64,000 nt of DNA, taken from assembly GCF_036345915.1 (NCBI RefSeq), contig NZ_CP107785.1, positions 8,990,001-9,054,000 of the forward strand, in the 5' to 3' direction. The DNA is from Nocardia sp. NBC_00565. GTDB lineage: Bacteria > Actinomycetota > Actinomycetes > Mycobacteriales > Mycobacteriaceae. Shown here one piece after another: positions 8,175-15,929 of the stretch (its first letter is position 1; the number at the start of each line of letters is the position of its first letter). Both the position numbers and the translations under genes were made by a program. Below the pieces are notes generated by a model. It searched no databases. It worked only from the letters and a program-made list of their open reading frames with translations, and was not told the DNA's origin.

Positions 8175-8205
8175 TCGTGCGCATCCGTGATCTGGATGCG
8201 CACGA
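8175..8205. terminator. 12-bp hairpin between converging genes
   Basis: Perfect inverted repeat TCGTGCGCATCC / GGATGCGCACGA with a 7-base loop, placed between add and the minus-strand gene at 8216. No U-tract is seen on either side. Confidence 0.6.
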
Positions 8206-8215
8206 GGCCGCGAGG

Positions 8216-9475
8216 CTACTTGTGCGGGGTGAGCCGGGACTCGAAGTTGCGCTCGAGTTCGCGCCAGCTCTTCGCCTCCGCGTCGAACGGCGGGTTCGGG
8301 GCCAGCCGGGTCGGGTCCGGGTTCAGCAGGTAGGAGACGTACCAGCCGAGCGGGGTGGACTGGGCCAGCGCCTGCTCCACCGCATCGTCATCGGCGTAGT
8401 CGGCGGCGTCGCTGAACAACTCGACCGCCAGATCGAGCTGTTCGATATCCACTGCCTCCGGGCCTTCGCCCAGATCGTCGGCCAGACCGGGCAGCACGTA
8501 GACGTTCTCGTCGGTGACCTCGACCTCGAGGGAACCGTCAACGGCGGCGGTCTGCACATCGGTGTAGGTGCTCACCCGCGCCAGCTCGTGCTCGTGGTCA
8601 TCGGCCAGGTAGCGGGCCAACGCGCGTTCGGAGCCGAAGACGGTGATGTCGCCGTCCTTGCCCAGGAAAATCGGCTCGTCGTCGAGGTAGCAGCGCAGTG
8701 TGAAGTAGGTGCCGTCGGAGGTGACGATCTTGACCGGGTCGATGCCGACCTCGTGCCAGAACGACTCGTCCTCGTCGGCGTCCTCGTCTTCGTCGTCCGC
8801 ATCGAGGTCGACGGTTTCGAATTCCTCTTCCTCTTCGCTGTCGGCCACATCGTCGGCGTCGACGACGTTCTCCTCCGCGGCGAGCAACTCGGCCTCCGCG
8901 ACCGCGACGGCCTCGGCATCGACCTCGGGGGTCTGCACCACGGAGTCGATGGCGTCGAGGACATCGTCCCAACCCTTGGCGATGGCCGCGCCGATCTGAT
9001 CCCACAGCTCTTCGCCATCGCGCCCGACGAACGCGCTCACACCGCTGGCCAGCGCGCCGACCACCGGATGGGACCCGAAGAACTTGGTCACCGTCTCCAG
9101 CTCGCACACCTCACCGATATTGCGAACCATGCTGAGCGTGTCGTCGAGCTCGCCGATGATGTCCACATCGGGATCGCTCGCGACCAGCTCCGGCACGCCG
9201 ACCAGATCGAAGGTGAAGTTCTCCTCCGGCTCCAGTTCCGCCGCCGACAACCCGGCCACGACTTTCCACGCGGGATGGTCGACGAGGTCGTTATCGGAGT
9301 TGGTCCGGATGAACGCGGCCAGCTCGGCAACGCTCTCGAAACCATAGAGGGAGTCCTCATGTCCGAGGAACGCCTCCCACTCGTCGTCACCGTCGCGCCA
9401 GCGCGGTGCCCACAGGGTGACGAGATCGCCGTCGGTCAGGCCGAGCTCGATCGGGACGATGTCTCCAGAAGCCAT
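8216..9475 (-). CDS. conserved actinobacterial protein of unknown function with an acidic central tract (Rv3311-like)
   Basis: 419 aa, soluble, with no signal peptide or membrane segment. Two conserved halves are separated by a low-complexity acidic linker around residues 205-240 (EEEEEFETVDLDADDEDEDA). The first half includes DGDLVTLWAPRWRDGDDEWEAFLGHEDSLYGF. The second repeats a similar theme (DGTYFTLRCYLDDEPIFLGKDGDITVFGSE), suggesting an internal duplication. Its position next to add matches a conserved M. tuberculosis gene (Rv3311, from memory). Some databases call relatives primosomal protein, but nothing in the sequence supports that. Confidence 0.8.
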   Translation of the reverse strand: MASGDIVPIELGLTDGDLVTLWAPRWRDGDDEWEAFLGHEDSLYGFESVAELAAFIRTNSDNDLVDHPAWKVVAGLSAAELEPEENFTFDLVGVPELVASDPDVDIIGELDDTLSMVRNIGEVCELETVTKFFGSHPVVGALASGVSAFVGRDGEELWDQIGAAIAKGWDDVLDAIDSVVQTPEVDAEAVAVAEAELLAAEENVVDADDVADSEEEEEFETVDLDADDEDEDADEDESFWHEVGIDPVKIVTSDGTYFTLRCYLDDEPIFLGKDGDITVFGSERALARYLADDHEHELARVSTYTDVQTAAVDGSLEVEVTDENVYVLPGLADDLGEGPEAVDIEQLDLAVELFSDAADYADDDAVEQALAQSTPLGWYVSYLLNPDPTRLAPNPPFDAEAKSWRELERNFESRLTPHK

Positions 9476-9501
9476 GTGCGGAAGCCTATCGACCTTCCGT
9501 G

Positions 9502-9849
9502 TCAGTGACTATCCGGCCCGCCCCCAACACTGCCGGAGGCGCCATCCGGCGCAGGTGCGAACGACTCGTTCAGTGTCGCAACGACCTTCGATCGCTGGTC
9601 GCCCGCGTCCTCGGCGGCCTGCCGACAGGCCCAGACGATCAGCTGTCCGACCTCGGCTGGCGGCAGCGAGGTGACCGACTCCGACAGGGTCAGCGCGACC
9701 AATGCGCCATCGCTGTTGACCTCGACGCCGACCGTGCCGTCCTCGGTGCGGAACCGGCCGTGCACCTGCTTGAGGCCGTACAGCGCGGCCTCCAACGCCT
9801 CGAGCTTCGCCGTCGCGTTCGCGACCAGCGCGTCCATCTCAGCACTCAT
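9502..9849 (-). CDS. YbaB/EbfC-family-like protein
   Basis: 115 aa. An N-terminal helix (MDALVANATAKLEALEAALYGLKQV) is followed by a beta-hairpin (GTVGVEVNSDGALVALTLSESV) and a C-terminal helix (LIVWACRQAAEDAGDQR), the YbaB/EbfC nucleoid-associated layout. In actinobacteria such proteins often accompany type VII secretion cargo genes. It is the last gene of a minus-strand group; its ATG overlaps the stop of a 27-codon MSERSER micro-ORF (ATGA). A Gly/Ser/Pro-rich tail follows residue 100. Confidence 0.75.
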   Translation of the reverse strand: MSAEMDALVANATAKLEALEAALYGLKQVHGRFRTEDGTVGVEVNSDGALVALTLSESVTSLPPAEVGQLIVWACRQAAEDAGDQRSKVVATLNESFAPAPDGASGSVGGGPDSH

Positions 9850-9929
9850 GCCCGCGCCTCGCTGCCGCTCGGCTCCGGCATGACTGCTGGGGCAGCTGTG
9901 TTGATTGTTCGCTCGCTTCGCTCACTCAT
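9846..9929 (-). CDS. 27-codon MSERSER micro-ORF, second of a tandem pair
   Basis: Peptide opens MSERSERTINTAAPAVMPE and ends GSEARA; about 22 of 27 residues match the copy in front of sdhD. Its start overlaps the stop of the preceding micro-ORF and its stop overlaps the next ATG at 9849. Confidence 0.6.
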   Translation of the reverse strand: MSERSERTINTAAPAVMPEPSGSEARA

Positions 9930-10000
9930 GCCCGCGCCTCGCTGCCGCTCGGCTCCGGCATGACTGCTGGGGCAGCTGTGTTGATTGTTTGTTCGCTCAT
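9926..10000 (-). CDS. 24-codon MSEQ micro-ORF, first of a tandem pair
   Basis: Starts inside the stop codon of the gene at 9997-10371 (ATGA) and ends ATGA on the next micro-ORF. It has the same 24-codon length, and the same missing SER unit, as the first micro-ORF after sdhC. Confidence 0.6.
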   Translation of the reverse strand: MSEQTINTAAPAVMPEPSGSEARA

Positions 10001-10371
10001 ACCGGCCTCATCCAGCTAGTCGGTCCCGTGTCCGCGTCATCGATCCGGTCCAGCTCGTCCACCGCGGCCTGGCGGGTGGGCAGTCCGAGCTTGTCCAGGA
10101 TGTCGGCGGGCATCCCCGCCTCGGCGAGCAACTCGCGGCGGCGTGCCCGCGCGGCGACGGTGGAGCGCTTGGTGAGCCGCAGGATCTCGTCGGCCAGAGT
10201 CTGCGCGCCGTAACGGTATTCGCTGCGCTCGAACTTGATCTCGATCGGCATGCCCTGATCGGTGGCGCGGACCGAGATGGTGCCCGATCGGTTGCTGCTC
10301 GACGCCACCGTGACATTGGGTATCGGTGGTGTCTGGGGCTCAGACATGTTTCGTTCGCTCCGCTCACTCAT
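9997..10371 (-). CDS. hypothetical protein whose N-terminus derives from an MSERSER element; YbaB-like fold possible
   Basis: 124 aa. Opens MSERSERNMSEPQTPP, so the first eight residues are the start of the repeat family. An internal ATG at 10347 (MSEPQTPP) could be the ancestral start. The body has a strand-rich part (TISVRATDQGMPIEIKFE) and a helical part (GAQTLADEILRLTKRST), suggesting a distant YbaB/EbfC relative. The C-terminus is helical (RRRELLAEAGMPADILDKLG). The start overlaps the stop of the upstream peptidase gene (ATGA). Function unknown; likely an accessory of the adjacent secreted proteins. Confidence 0.75.
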   Translation of the reverse strand: MSERSERNMSEPQTPPIPNVTVASSSNRSGTISVRATDQGMPIEIKFERSEYRYGAQTLADEILRLTKRSTVAARARRRELLAEAGMPADILDKLGLPTRQAAVDELDRIDDADTGPTSWMRPV

Positions 10372-11486
10372 GAGGTCGGCCGGTAGAAGCCATAGAAGTT
10401 CATACCCATGTTGTCCGTTCGAACCGAGCTGATCTGGACCGGATTACCGGCCTCGACGAACTGCCCGTTGCCGACCACCATCGCGACATGGCCATCCCAG
10501 ACGGCCAGATCGCCCGGCATCAGATCACCCGGCGAGACCTGCATATGGCCGTTGCCCTGCTCCTGGGCCAGCCGGGGCAGGTCGACGCCCGCTTCGCCAT
10601 AGGCATATTTGGTGAGACCGCTGCAGTCGAGTCCGGAGCCGGGCGTATTGCCACCCCACACGTAGGGCGTGCCGACGGCGCCGATCGCCGAGCGGACCGC
10701 GGTCGCGGCCTTCTCGTTCGGCGCCTCGACGACGCTGCCGTCGGGCAGCGTGATCTTGACGCCCTTGCCTGTGGTCGTCGGCGAACTCGTAGTGCCCGAG
10801 TTGGACGTGCCCGGTTTGGTCGCGGCGGCGGTCGAGGTGGTCGCGCTCTTGCTCGCCGTGCTCATCAGACTGCTCAGCATGCCGCCCGCACCGCTCGCGA
10901 CGCTGCCGACCGTCGAGGTCAACTGTGAAACGCCCTGGGTGGCGGTGCTTGCCGTGCTGGCGACATTGGACAGCGACGGCGTCGACGGCGCGGGGGTCAA
11001 CTCGTTCATCGACGCGGTCTGGGTATCCAGCTCGTTGCGCACGCGGCCGACGACATTCAGACCCTGGCCGATGTGATCGATCGCGGAGCCGACGAGCACC
11101 GTCAGACCCGCCGGTGTGGCGAGTGCGGGGCCGAGACTGGTGGCCTGGTTCACGAACGACTGGACGATCCCGTTGAGATCCTTCTGGCCCGATTCGACCT
11201 GGGCGGCAGCCTGATTCACGACGGTAGCCATATCGTTGCCGCGGTCGGAAATGGTGGCGGCGGAAGTCTGCACCCGCAGCGCCTTCGCGGTGACGGCATC
11301 GGCGGCCGCGCCGTCCCACGCGGTATTCACCTGGTTGATGCTGTTGCGGCCGAGCGCGTGCACCTGGTCGACGGCGGACGAGGTGGAGGTCAGTGCGTCG
11401 GCGGGTCCGCCGGTGGGCAGGACGCCGGTACCGAAGCTGGAGAGCAGGTCGAGCAGTGGCTGGACCAGGGCGCTGACGTCGATCAC
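10368..11486 (-). CDS. NlpC/P60 (C40) cell-wall peptidase with WXG100-like N-terminal domain
   Basis: 372 aa from a GTG start. The N-terminal helical region (residues about 1-165) has a WDG turn (INQVNTAWDGAAADAV) like WXG100/ESX substrates and no classical signal peptide. A Ser/Thr/Ala/Pro linker follows (residues about 165-245). The C-terminal NlpC/P60 domain has the catalytic Cys in LDCSGLTKYAYGEAG, the His in WDGHVAMVVGNG, and GTPYVWGGNTPGSG. It is probably a type VII-exported endopeptidase that cuts peptidoglycan stem peptides. It lies 4 nt after the EspC-like gene, as an operon. Export route is inferred from the domain type and neighbour. Confidence 0.88.
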   Translation of the reverse strand: MIDVSALVQPLLDLLSSFGTGVLPTGGPADALTSTSSAVDQVHALGRNSINQVNTAWDGAAADAVTAKALRVQTSAATISDRGNDMATVVNQAAAQVESGQKDLNGIVQSFVNQATSLGPALATPAGLTVLVGSAIDHIGQGLNVVGRVRNELDTQTASMNELTPAPSTPSLSNVASTASTATQGVSQLTSTVGSVASGAGGMLSSLMSTASKSATTSTAAATKPGTSNSGTTSSPTTTGKGVKITLPDGSVVEAPNEKAATAVRSAIGAVGTPYVWGGNTPGSGLDCSGLTKYAYGEAGVDLPRLAQEQGNGHMQVSPGDLMPGDLAVWDGHVAMVVGNGQFVEAGNPVQISSVRTDNMGMNFYGFYRPTS

Positions 11487-11490
11487 CGCG

Positions 11491-11808
11491 TCACCCGTCC
11501 AGTCCGGTGGCGTTCAGCCCGGCGGCATTGTTCAGGTCGGTTTCCTCGAGTACGACGGCCGAGCCGACGGCCGTGCCGCCGACACTCGCGAGCACCGCCG
11601 ACAATTGGCCGATCGACGCGACGTGCCCGGCGTGCGCCGCGGCGTAGGCGGCCATGAAATCACCGCCGATCAAACCCATGATGGGACCCAGCAGCGTGGG
11701 ATCGGCGGCCGCGGCGCTCACCCCGGCGGCCGCGAGATCACCGGACATGGCCCCGGCGGTCGCGCCGTAGGCGGTGATGCCCTCGGTGTCGGCCGACATC
11801 TTTCGCAT
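11491..11808 (-). CDS. EspC-like type VII secretion target (DUF2580-type)
   Basis: 105 aa from ATG 11808, with GGGGGA about 7 nt upstream; an upstream reading to 11850 lacks such a site. The sequence [26 protein letters not shown] resembles the EspC/DUF2580 family of small helical secreted proteins. The middle has a Gly/Ala-rich segment ([24 protein letters not shown]) and the end is acidic. EspC-type proteins are co-secreted partners at ESX systems. No ESX membrane genes occur in this window, so the apparatus must be elsewhere. First gene of the block down to 9502. Confidence 0.65.
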   Translation of the reverse strand: MRKMSADTEGITAYGATAGAMSGDLAAAGVSAAAADPTLLGPIMGLIGGDFMAAYAAAHAGHVASIGQLSAVLASVGGTAVGSAVVLEETDLNNAAGLNATGLDG

Positions 11809-11953
11809 AGTGCTTCCCCCATCTGTTTGTTCCCAGGCAGAGTACGTCATCTACCTAGTTCGACGCGCTGCCTTACCGATCGGTTCCAGCCGTTCGAAAA
11901 AAATTCGGGTGGAGGAACGCCGCCGAACTCGAATTCGACCTTATCGTTCCCTC

Positions 11954-12577
11954 ATGCGCACGCACACCGTGGACCATCCACTCGCCGCTGCCCTGCTGAC
12001 GACGATGCGCGATGCGCGCACGCCCAATCCCGCTTTCCGTGCGGCACTACGCGATCTCACCGGGATCCTGATCTACGAGGCGCTGCGCGAGGCGCCGGTG
12101 GATCGGTTCCCGATCACCACGCCGGTCGCACAGACCGATGGCACGCGCCTGGCCAAGCCGCCGCTGCTGGTGCCGGTGCTGCGCGCCGGGCTCGGCATGG
12201 TCGACGCGGCCGCCGAGCTGATCCCCGACGCGCGAGTCGGTTTCGTCGGCATCGCCCGCGACGAAACGACCCACCAGCCGGTGCCCTATATGGAGTCGCT
12301 GCCCGCCGACCTGTCCGAACTGCCGGTCTTCGTCCTCGACCCGATGCTGGCCACCGGCGGTTCGATGCGCCACACCTTGGCGTTGCTCGCCGCCCGAGGG
12401 GCTACCGACATCACCGCGGTCTGCGTGGTCGCCGCACCCGAAGGCGTTGCGGCGCTGGCTGATTCGGGTCTGCCGGTGCGTTTGGTCACCGCCGTTGTCG
12501 ACGCGGGCCTGAACTCCGACGCCTACATCGTCCCCGGCCTCGGTGATGCGGGCGACCGCCAATTCGGTCCCCGCTGA
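11954..12577 (+). CDS. upp: uracil phosphoribosyltransferase
   Basis: 207 aa, full length. Converts uracil plus PRPP to UMP. The start at ATG 11954 ([20 protein letters not shown]) fits the family N-terminus; the longer frame to 11774 is not supported. The PRPP loop is [14 protein letters not shown], the uracil-binding C-terminal region is [15 protein letters not shown], and [13 protein letters not shown] is also conserved. It is separated from convergent pmmB by only 10 bp. It completes the salvage set with cdd and deoA. Confidence 0.95.
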   Translation: MRTHTVDHPLAAALLTTMRDARTPNPAFRAALRDLTGILIYEALREAPVDRFPITTPVAQTDGTRLAKPPLLVPVLRAGLGMVDAAAELIPDARVGFVGIARDETTHQPVPYMESLPADLSELPVFVLDPMLATGGSMRHTLALLAARGATDITAVCVVAAPEGVAALADSGLPVRLVTAVVDAGLNSDAYIVPGLGDAGDRQFGPR

Positions 12578-12587
12578 TCGTTGCGGG

Positions 12588-14084
12588 TCAGAGTCCGCCG
12601 CAGAAGGCGCGCAGCTCGGTCAGGCGTAGCTCGGCCGCTGTTCGCGCGGCGGCGAGTGCCGCGCGACCGGCGACCGGCTCGACCACTTCCAGGTAGCACT
12701 TGAGTTTCGGTTCGGTGCCGGACGGGCGGACCACGATTCGTGCGGCCGCGCCCTCGAAAATCAGTGCGTCGGTGCGCATTCGGCCGCGCACCTGCAGCAG
12801 ATCGGTGTATTTGACCGGCTCGCCGGCGATCTCGCCGGGCGGCGCGGCGCGCAGCCGGTCGACCACGTTCGCGGCGGCGGCCGGATCCGGCAGGCGCAGC
12901 GCGACTTGATCGGTGGCGTGCAGGCCGAATTCGACCGCGTAGTCGTCGAGTTCGTCGGCGAGGGTGCGGCCCGCGGCCTTCAGCCGGGCGACGAGGTCGG
13001 CGGCGAGTACCGCCGCGGAGATGCCGTCCTTGTCGCGGACGGTGGCCGGGTCCACGCAGTGGCCGATGGCTTCCTCGTAGGCGTAGACCAGGCCGTCGCC
13101 CGCGCGGGCCAGCCATTTGAAGCCGGTCAGGGTTTCGGCGTACCTGGCGCCACGGGCGGCGGCGAGTTTCGAGAGCAGCCGCGAGGACACGATCGTGGTG
13201 GCCACCAACGCGGACGGTGGTGCGGTCCGCAGCACGCAATCACCGAGGATTACGCCGGTTTCGTCCCCGCGCAGCATGCGCCACCCGCCGTCGCCGTCCG
13301 GGATCCCGATGGCACAGCGATCGGCATCCGGGTCGAGCGCGATAGCGATATCCGCGCCGATTCGGGTTGCGGTGCCGAGTAAGAGGTCGGTGGCTCCGGG
13401 CTCTTCGGGATTCGGGAAGGCGACAGTGGGGAAGTCGGCGTCCGGTGCGAACTGTTCACCGACGACGTGCACATGCTGGAATCCCGCCGCGGCAAGGGCT
13501 GCGACGGCAGTGTCGCCGCCGACACCGTGCAACGGGGTCAATACGATTCGGACGTCGGCGCGTTCGCCGGGACCACCGATCAGCTCGGGCAGCCGGGCCA
13601 CCCGCTCGAGGTAGCGACGCACCAGGCCATCGTCGGCGGGGGTGACCGGCGTGCGGGCGATCGGCTCGCCGACCGCCTCGATGCAGCGCTCGATCTCGGT
13701 ATCGGCCGGGGCGATCAGCTGCGCGCCGCCGTCCAGGTACACCTTGTAGCCGTTGTCCGTCGCGGGATTGTGCGATGCGGTGATCTGTACTCCGGCAACG
13801 GCTCCCAGTTCACGCACCGCGTAGGCGACGATCGGCGTGGGCAGTGGGCGCGGCAGCAGTGTCACCGGAAAGCCCGCGGCGGCAAAGATTTCCGCGGTGG
13901 CGATGGCGAACTCGGCGGAGCCGTGCCGCGCGTCGCGGCCGACGACCACCGCGCCGCCGCCGAGACAGCGGTCGCGCAGCCAATCGGCGAGTCCCGCCGT
14001 CGCCCTGCTCACGGTGGTCGGGTTCATCCCGTCGGGGCCGTCCCGCAACGGCCCGCGCAGCCCGGCGGTGCCGAAGCGCAGCAT
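12588..14084 (-). CDS. pmmB: phosphomannomutase/phosphoglucomutase-family protein
   Basis: 498 aa. Alpha-D-phosphohexomutase with the phospho-serine loop TASHNPATDNGYKVY (TASHNP at residues 102-107), the metal loop DPDADRCAIG, the sugar-specificity GFKWLARAGDGLVYAYEEAIGH region and the C-terminal phosphate-binding RPSGTEPKLKCYLE. Family members usually have about 30 helical residues before the FGTAGLRGP motif; here the ATG comes two codons before it and cannot move upstream, because the codon just before it is the in-frame deoD stop. Zero-gap coupling to deoD suggests use of ribose-1-phosphate or deoxyribose-1-phosphate. Confidence 0.93.
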   Translation of the reverse strand: MLRFGTAGLRGPLRDGPDGMNPTTVSRATAGLADWLRDRCLGGGAVVVGRDARHGSAEFAIATAEIFAAAGFPVTLLPRPLPTPIVAYAVRELGAVAGVQITASHNPATDNGYKVYLDGGAQLIAPADTEIERCIEAVGEPIARTPVTPADDGLVRRYLERVARLPELIGGPGERADVRIVLTPLHGVGGDTAVAALAAAGFQHVHVVGEQFAPDADFPTVAFPNPEEPGATDLLLGTATRIGADIAIALDPDADRCAIGIPDGDGGWRMLRGDETGVILGDCVLRTAPPSALVATTIVSSRLLSKLAAARGARYAETLTGFKWLARAGDGLVYAYEEAIGHCVDPATVRDKDGISAAVLAADLVARLKAAGRTLADELDDYAVEFGLHATDQVALRLPDPAAAANVVDRLRAAPPGEIAGEPVKYTDLLQVRGRMRTDALIFEGAAARIVVRPSGTEPKLKCYLEVVEPVAGRAALAAARTAAELRLTELRAFCGGL

Positions 14085-14864
14085 CTAGAGCCGTTCCAGT
14101 ACGCCGCGCAGCAGTTTGCCCAATCGCGGTGCGGCCGCATGTCCTTCGGCGAGTACCTCGGCATGGGACAGATGCGCACCGGTGACGCCCGCGGCGAGAT
14201 TGGTGACCAGCGAGATGCCGAGCACCTTCGCGCCGAGCGCTCGGGCCGCGATCACCTCCAGCACAGTCGACATGCCGACCAGATCCGCGCCCATGGTGCG
14301 CAGCATCCGGATCTCGGCGGGGGTTTCGTACTGCGGTCCGGTCAGGCCCGCGTATACGCCATCGGTCAGACTCGGGTCGATTTCCCTTGCCAGCGCGCGT
14401 AATTCGGGATCCCACGCGTCCACGAGGTCGACGAAGGTCGCCCCGGTCAACGGCGTGCGGCCGGTGAGATTGAGATGGTCGCCGATCAGCACCGGCTCAC
14501 CGACGTACAGCCCATCCCGGATTCCGCCCGCGGCATTGGTGAGCACCACGGTTTCCGCGCCCGCCGCGATCGCCGCGCGCACCGGATGCACGACATCGCT
14601 CGGCTGATACCCCTCGTACAGATGCTGACGTCCCATCAGCAGCAATACCGGGGTATCGTCGACGGCCACCGAATGCACCATCCCGACATGCCCCTGCGCG
14701 CTCGGCGTCCCGAACCCGGGCAGCTCCGGCATCGGCACCGACGCGGACGCCGTGCCGATCTCCGCGGCCGCCTCCTGCCACCCCGAGCCGAGCACCACCG
14801 CAACCCGGTGACGCGGCACTCCCGTACGTTCGGCGATCGCCTTCGCGGCCTGTTCGGCAAGCAT
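14085..14864 (-). CDS. deoD: purine-nucleoside phosphorylase
   Basis: 259 aa, trimeric-type PNP, splitting inosine and guanosine with phosphate. Conserved parts: [63 protein letters not shown] and SLVTNLAAG. Start at ATG 14864; a GTG two codons earlier is also possible. The frame stays open far upstream across a palindromic repeat and antisense to other genes, which is not coding. The stop directly abuts the pmmB ATG. Called deoD in mycobacterial annotation, although the protein is of the PunA type. Confidence 0.93.
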   Translation of the reverse strand: MLAEQAAKAIAERTGVPRHRVAVVLGSGWQEAAAEIGTASASVPMPELPGFGTPSAQGHVGMVHSVAVDDTPVLLLMGRQHLYEGYQPSDVVHPVRAAIAAGAETVVLTNAAGGIRDGLYVGEPVLIGDHLNLTGRTPLTGATFVDLVDAWDPELRALAREIDPSLTDGVYAGLTGPQYETPAEIRMLRTMGADLVGMSTVLEVIAARALGAKVLGISLVTNLAAGVTGAHLSHAEVLAEGHAAAPRLGKLLRGVLERL

Positions 14865-14903
14865 GACCACACTGTATCTTTTGGCCGCGCCTGCGGCGCG
14901 GCG

Positions 14904-14999
14904 TGTTCGCGGCCCCTGGATGTCTCGCGTCCGAGCCGTCGAGACTCGCGACTGCGTCGCATGCGCTTCGACGGCTCGGACGCGGGACGGGCCGCGAAC
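14904..14999. repeat. large nested palindrome upstream of deoD
   Basis: Outer arms GTTCGCGGCCC (14904-14914) and GGGCCGCGAAC (14989-14999) enclose perfect 17-bp arms CGCGTCCGAGCCGTCGA (14926-14942) and TCGACGGCTCGGACGCG (14968-14984), around a centre holding a small GCGAC/GTCGC hairpin. It lies between divergent deoD and the enoyl-CoA hydratase gene. No coding function. Confidence 0.9.
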
Positions 15000-15028
15000 G
15001 GTCGCTCGTAAGACTCGCTCCGTGGTGG
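14989..15028. repeat. dispersed repeat, copy 1
   Basis: GGGCCGCGAAC, a short variable stretch, then CGTAAGACTCGCTCCGT and GGTGG. A second copy is at 20601-20639. It continues directly from the right arm of the nested palindrome. Confidence 0.85.
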
Positions 15029-15131
15029 TTACGGAGGTGGCTATCTGACGACCAGGTGTTCGCGATGCGACCTGCCGAGGGTTAGCTACCCACGAGTAGG
15101 GGAACCGATAAGGACCCGTTACGCTGCACGC

Positions 15132-15836
15132 ATGCCGTATCTGGGACGTGAAGGGGATGTGTTTGTCGTCTACCTCGGGAACGAGGGGCAGACCGACAGC
15201 GAGAACCGTTTCCATCCGGATTGGATCGATGAATTCCACGGCCTGCTCGATCAGGTCGAGGCGTCCGAGGGACCGGCGGCGCTGGTCACCACGGCGACCG
15301 GGAAGTTCTACAGCAACGGGCTCGACACCGACTGGCTGTTCGCCAACCTCGACAAGATGCACGGCTACCTCGACCGTGTGCACACCGTCTACTCCCGGCT
15401 GCTCACCTTCCCGATGCCGACGGTGGCCGCCATCAACGGTCACGCCTTCGGCGCGGGCGCGATGCTGGCCACCTCGCACGACTTCCGGGTGATGCGCGGC
15501 GACCGCGGCTTCTGGTGCCTGCCCGAGGTGCACCTGGGCATGCCGTTCACCGTCGGCATGAACGCGCTGCTCACCGAGCGGCTCACCAATCAGGTCTGCG
15601 TGCAGGCCATGACCGCCGGGCATCGCTTCGCCGCGGACGAGGCGATCGCCGCGGGCATTGTCGACGCCAAGGCCGATGCTGATGTGTTGCTGACGTCCGC
15701 GATCGAGCGCGCCGCCGCGCTCGCAGCAAACCGCAAGCCGAATCTGCCGGTGATCAAGCGGTCGCTGCACGCCAAGGCGCTGACCGGTCTCGCCACCCCG
15801 ACCACCCCGGAGAATCTGGCGTTCGCCCCGGGTTAA
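15132..15836 (+). CDS. enoyl-CoA hydratase/isomerase family protein
   Basis: 234 aa crotonase-fold protein. The oxyanion-hole regions are [13 protein letters not shown] and [21 protein letters not shown], followed by [21 protein letters not shown], where the family catalytic Glu normally lies. The C-terminal trimerisation helices are short. It probably acts in fatty-acid beta-oxidation or a related CoA-ester conversion; the substrate cannot be told. It is alone on the plus strand after the repeat region and is followed by amiA1. Confidence 0.85.
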   Translation: MPYLGREGDVFVVYLGNEGQTDSENRFHPDWIDEFHGLLDQVEASEGPAALVTTATGKFYSNGLDTDWLFANLDKMHGYLDRVHTVYSRLLTFPMPTVAAINGHAFGAGAMLATSHDFRVMRGDRGFWCLPEVHLGMPFTVGMNALLTERLTNQVCVQAMTAGHRFAADEAIAAGIVDAKADADVLLTSAIERAAALAANRKPNLPVIKRSLHAKALTGLATPTTPENLAFAPG

Positions 15837-15929
15837 CCGCAGCCTGATCGCAACTATTGCGCGGCGGGTTCGCCCCGCGCCGGGGCGTGGGCCGCACCTG
15901 ATCAGCGGCGCAGTGCGACACTGTGTGCC

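Larger units (their letters stand above)
9846..10000 (-). repeat. tandem copy of the MSERSER operon-gap element
   Basis: Two near-identical units of about 71 and 80 bp that fully fill the gap between two genes. Each contains GTCATGCCGGAGCCGAGCGG and ends GGGCATGA. It has the same layout as 3820-3974 although the operons are unrelated. Confidence 0.9.
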
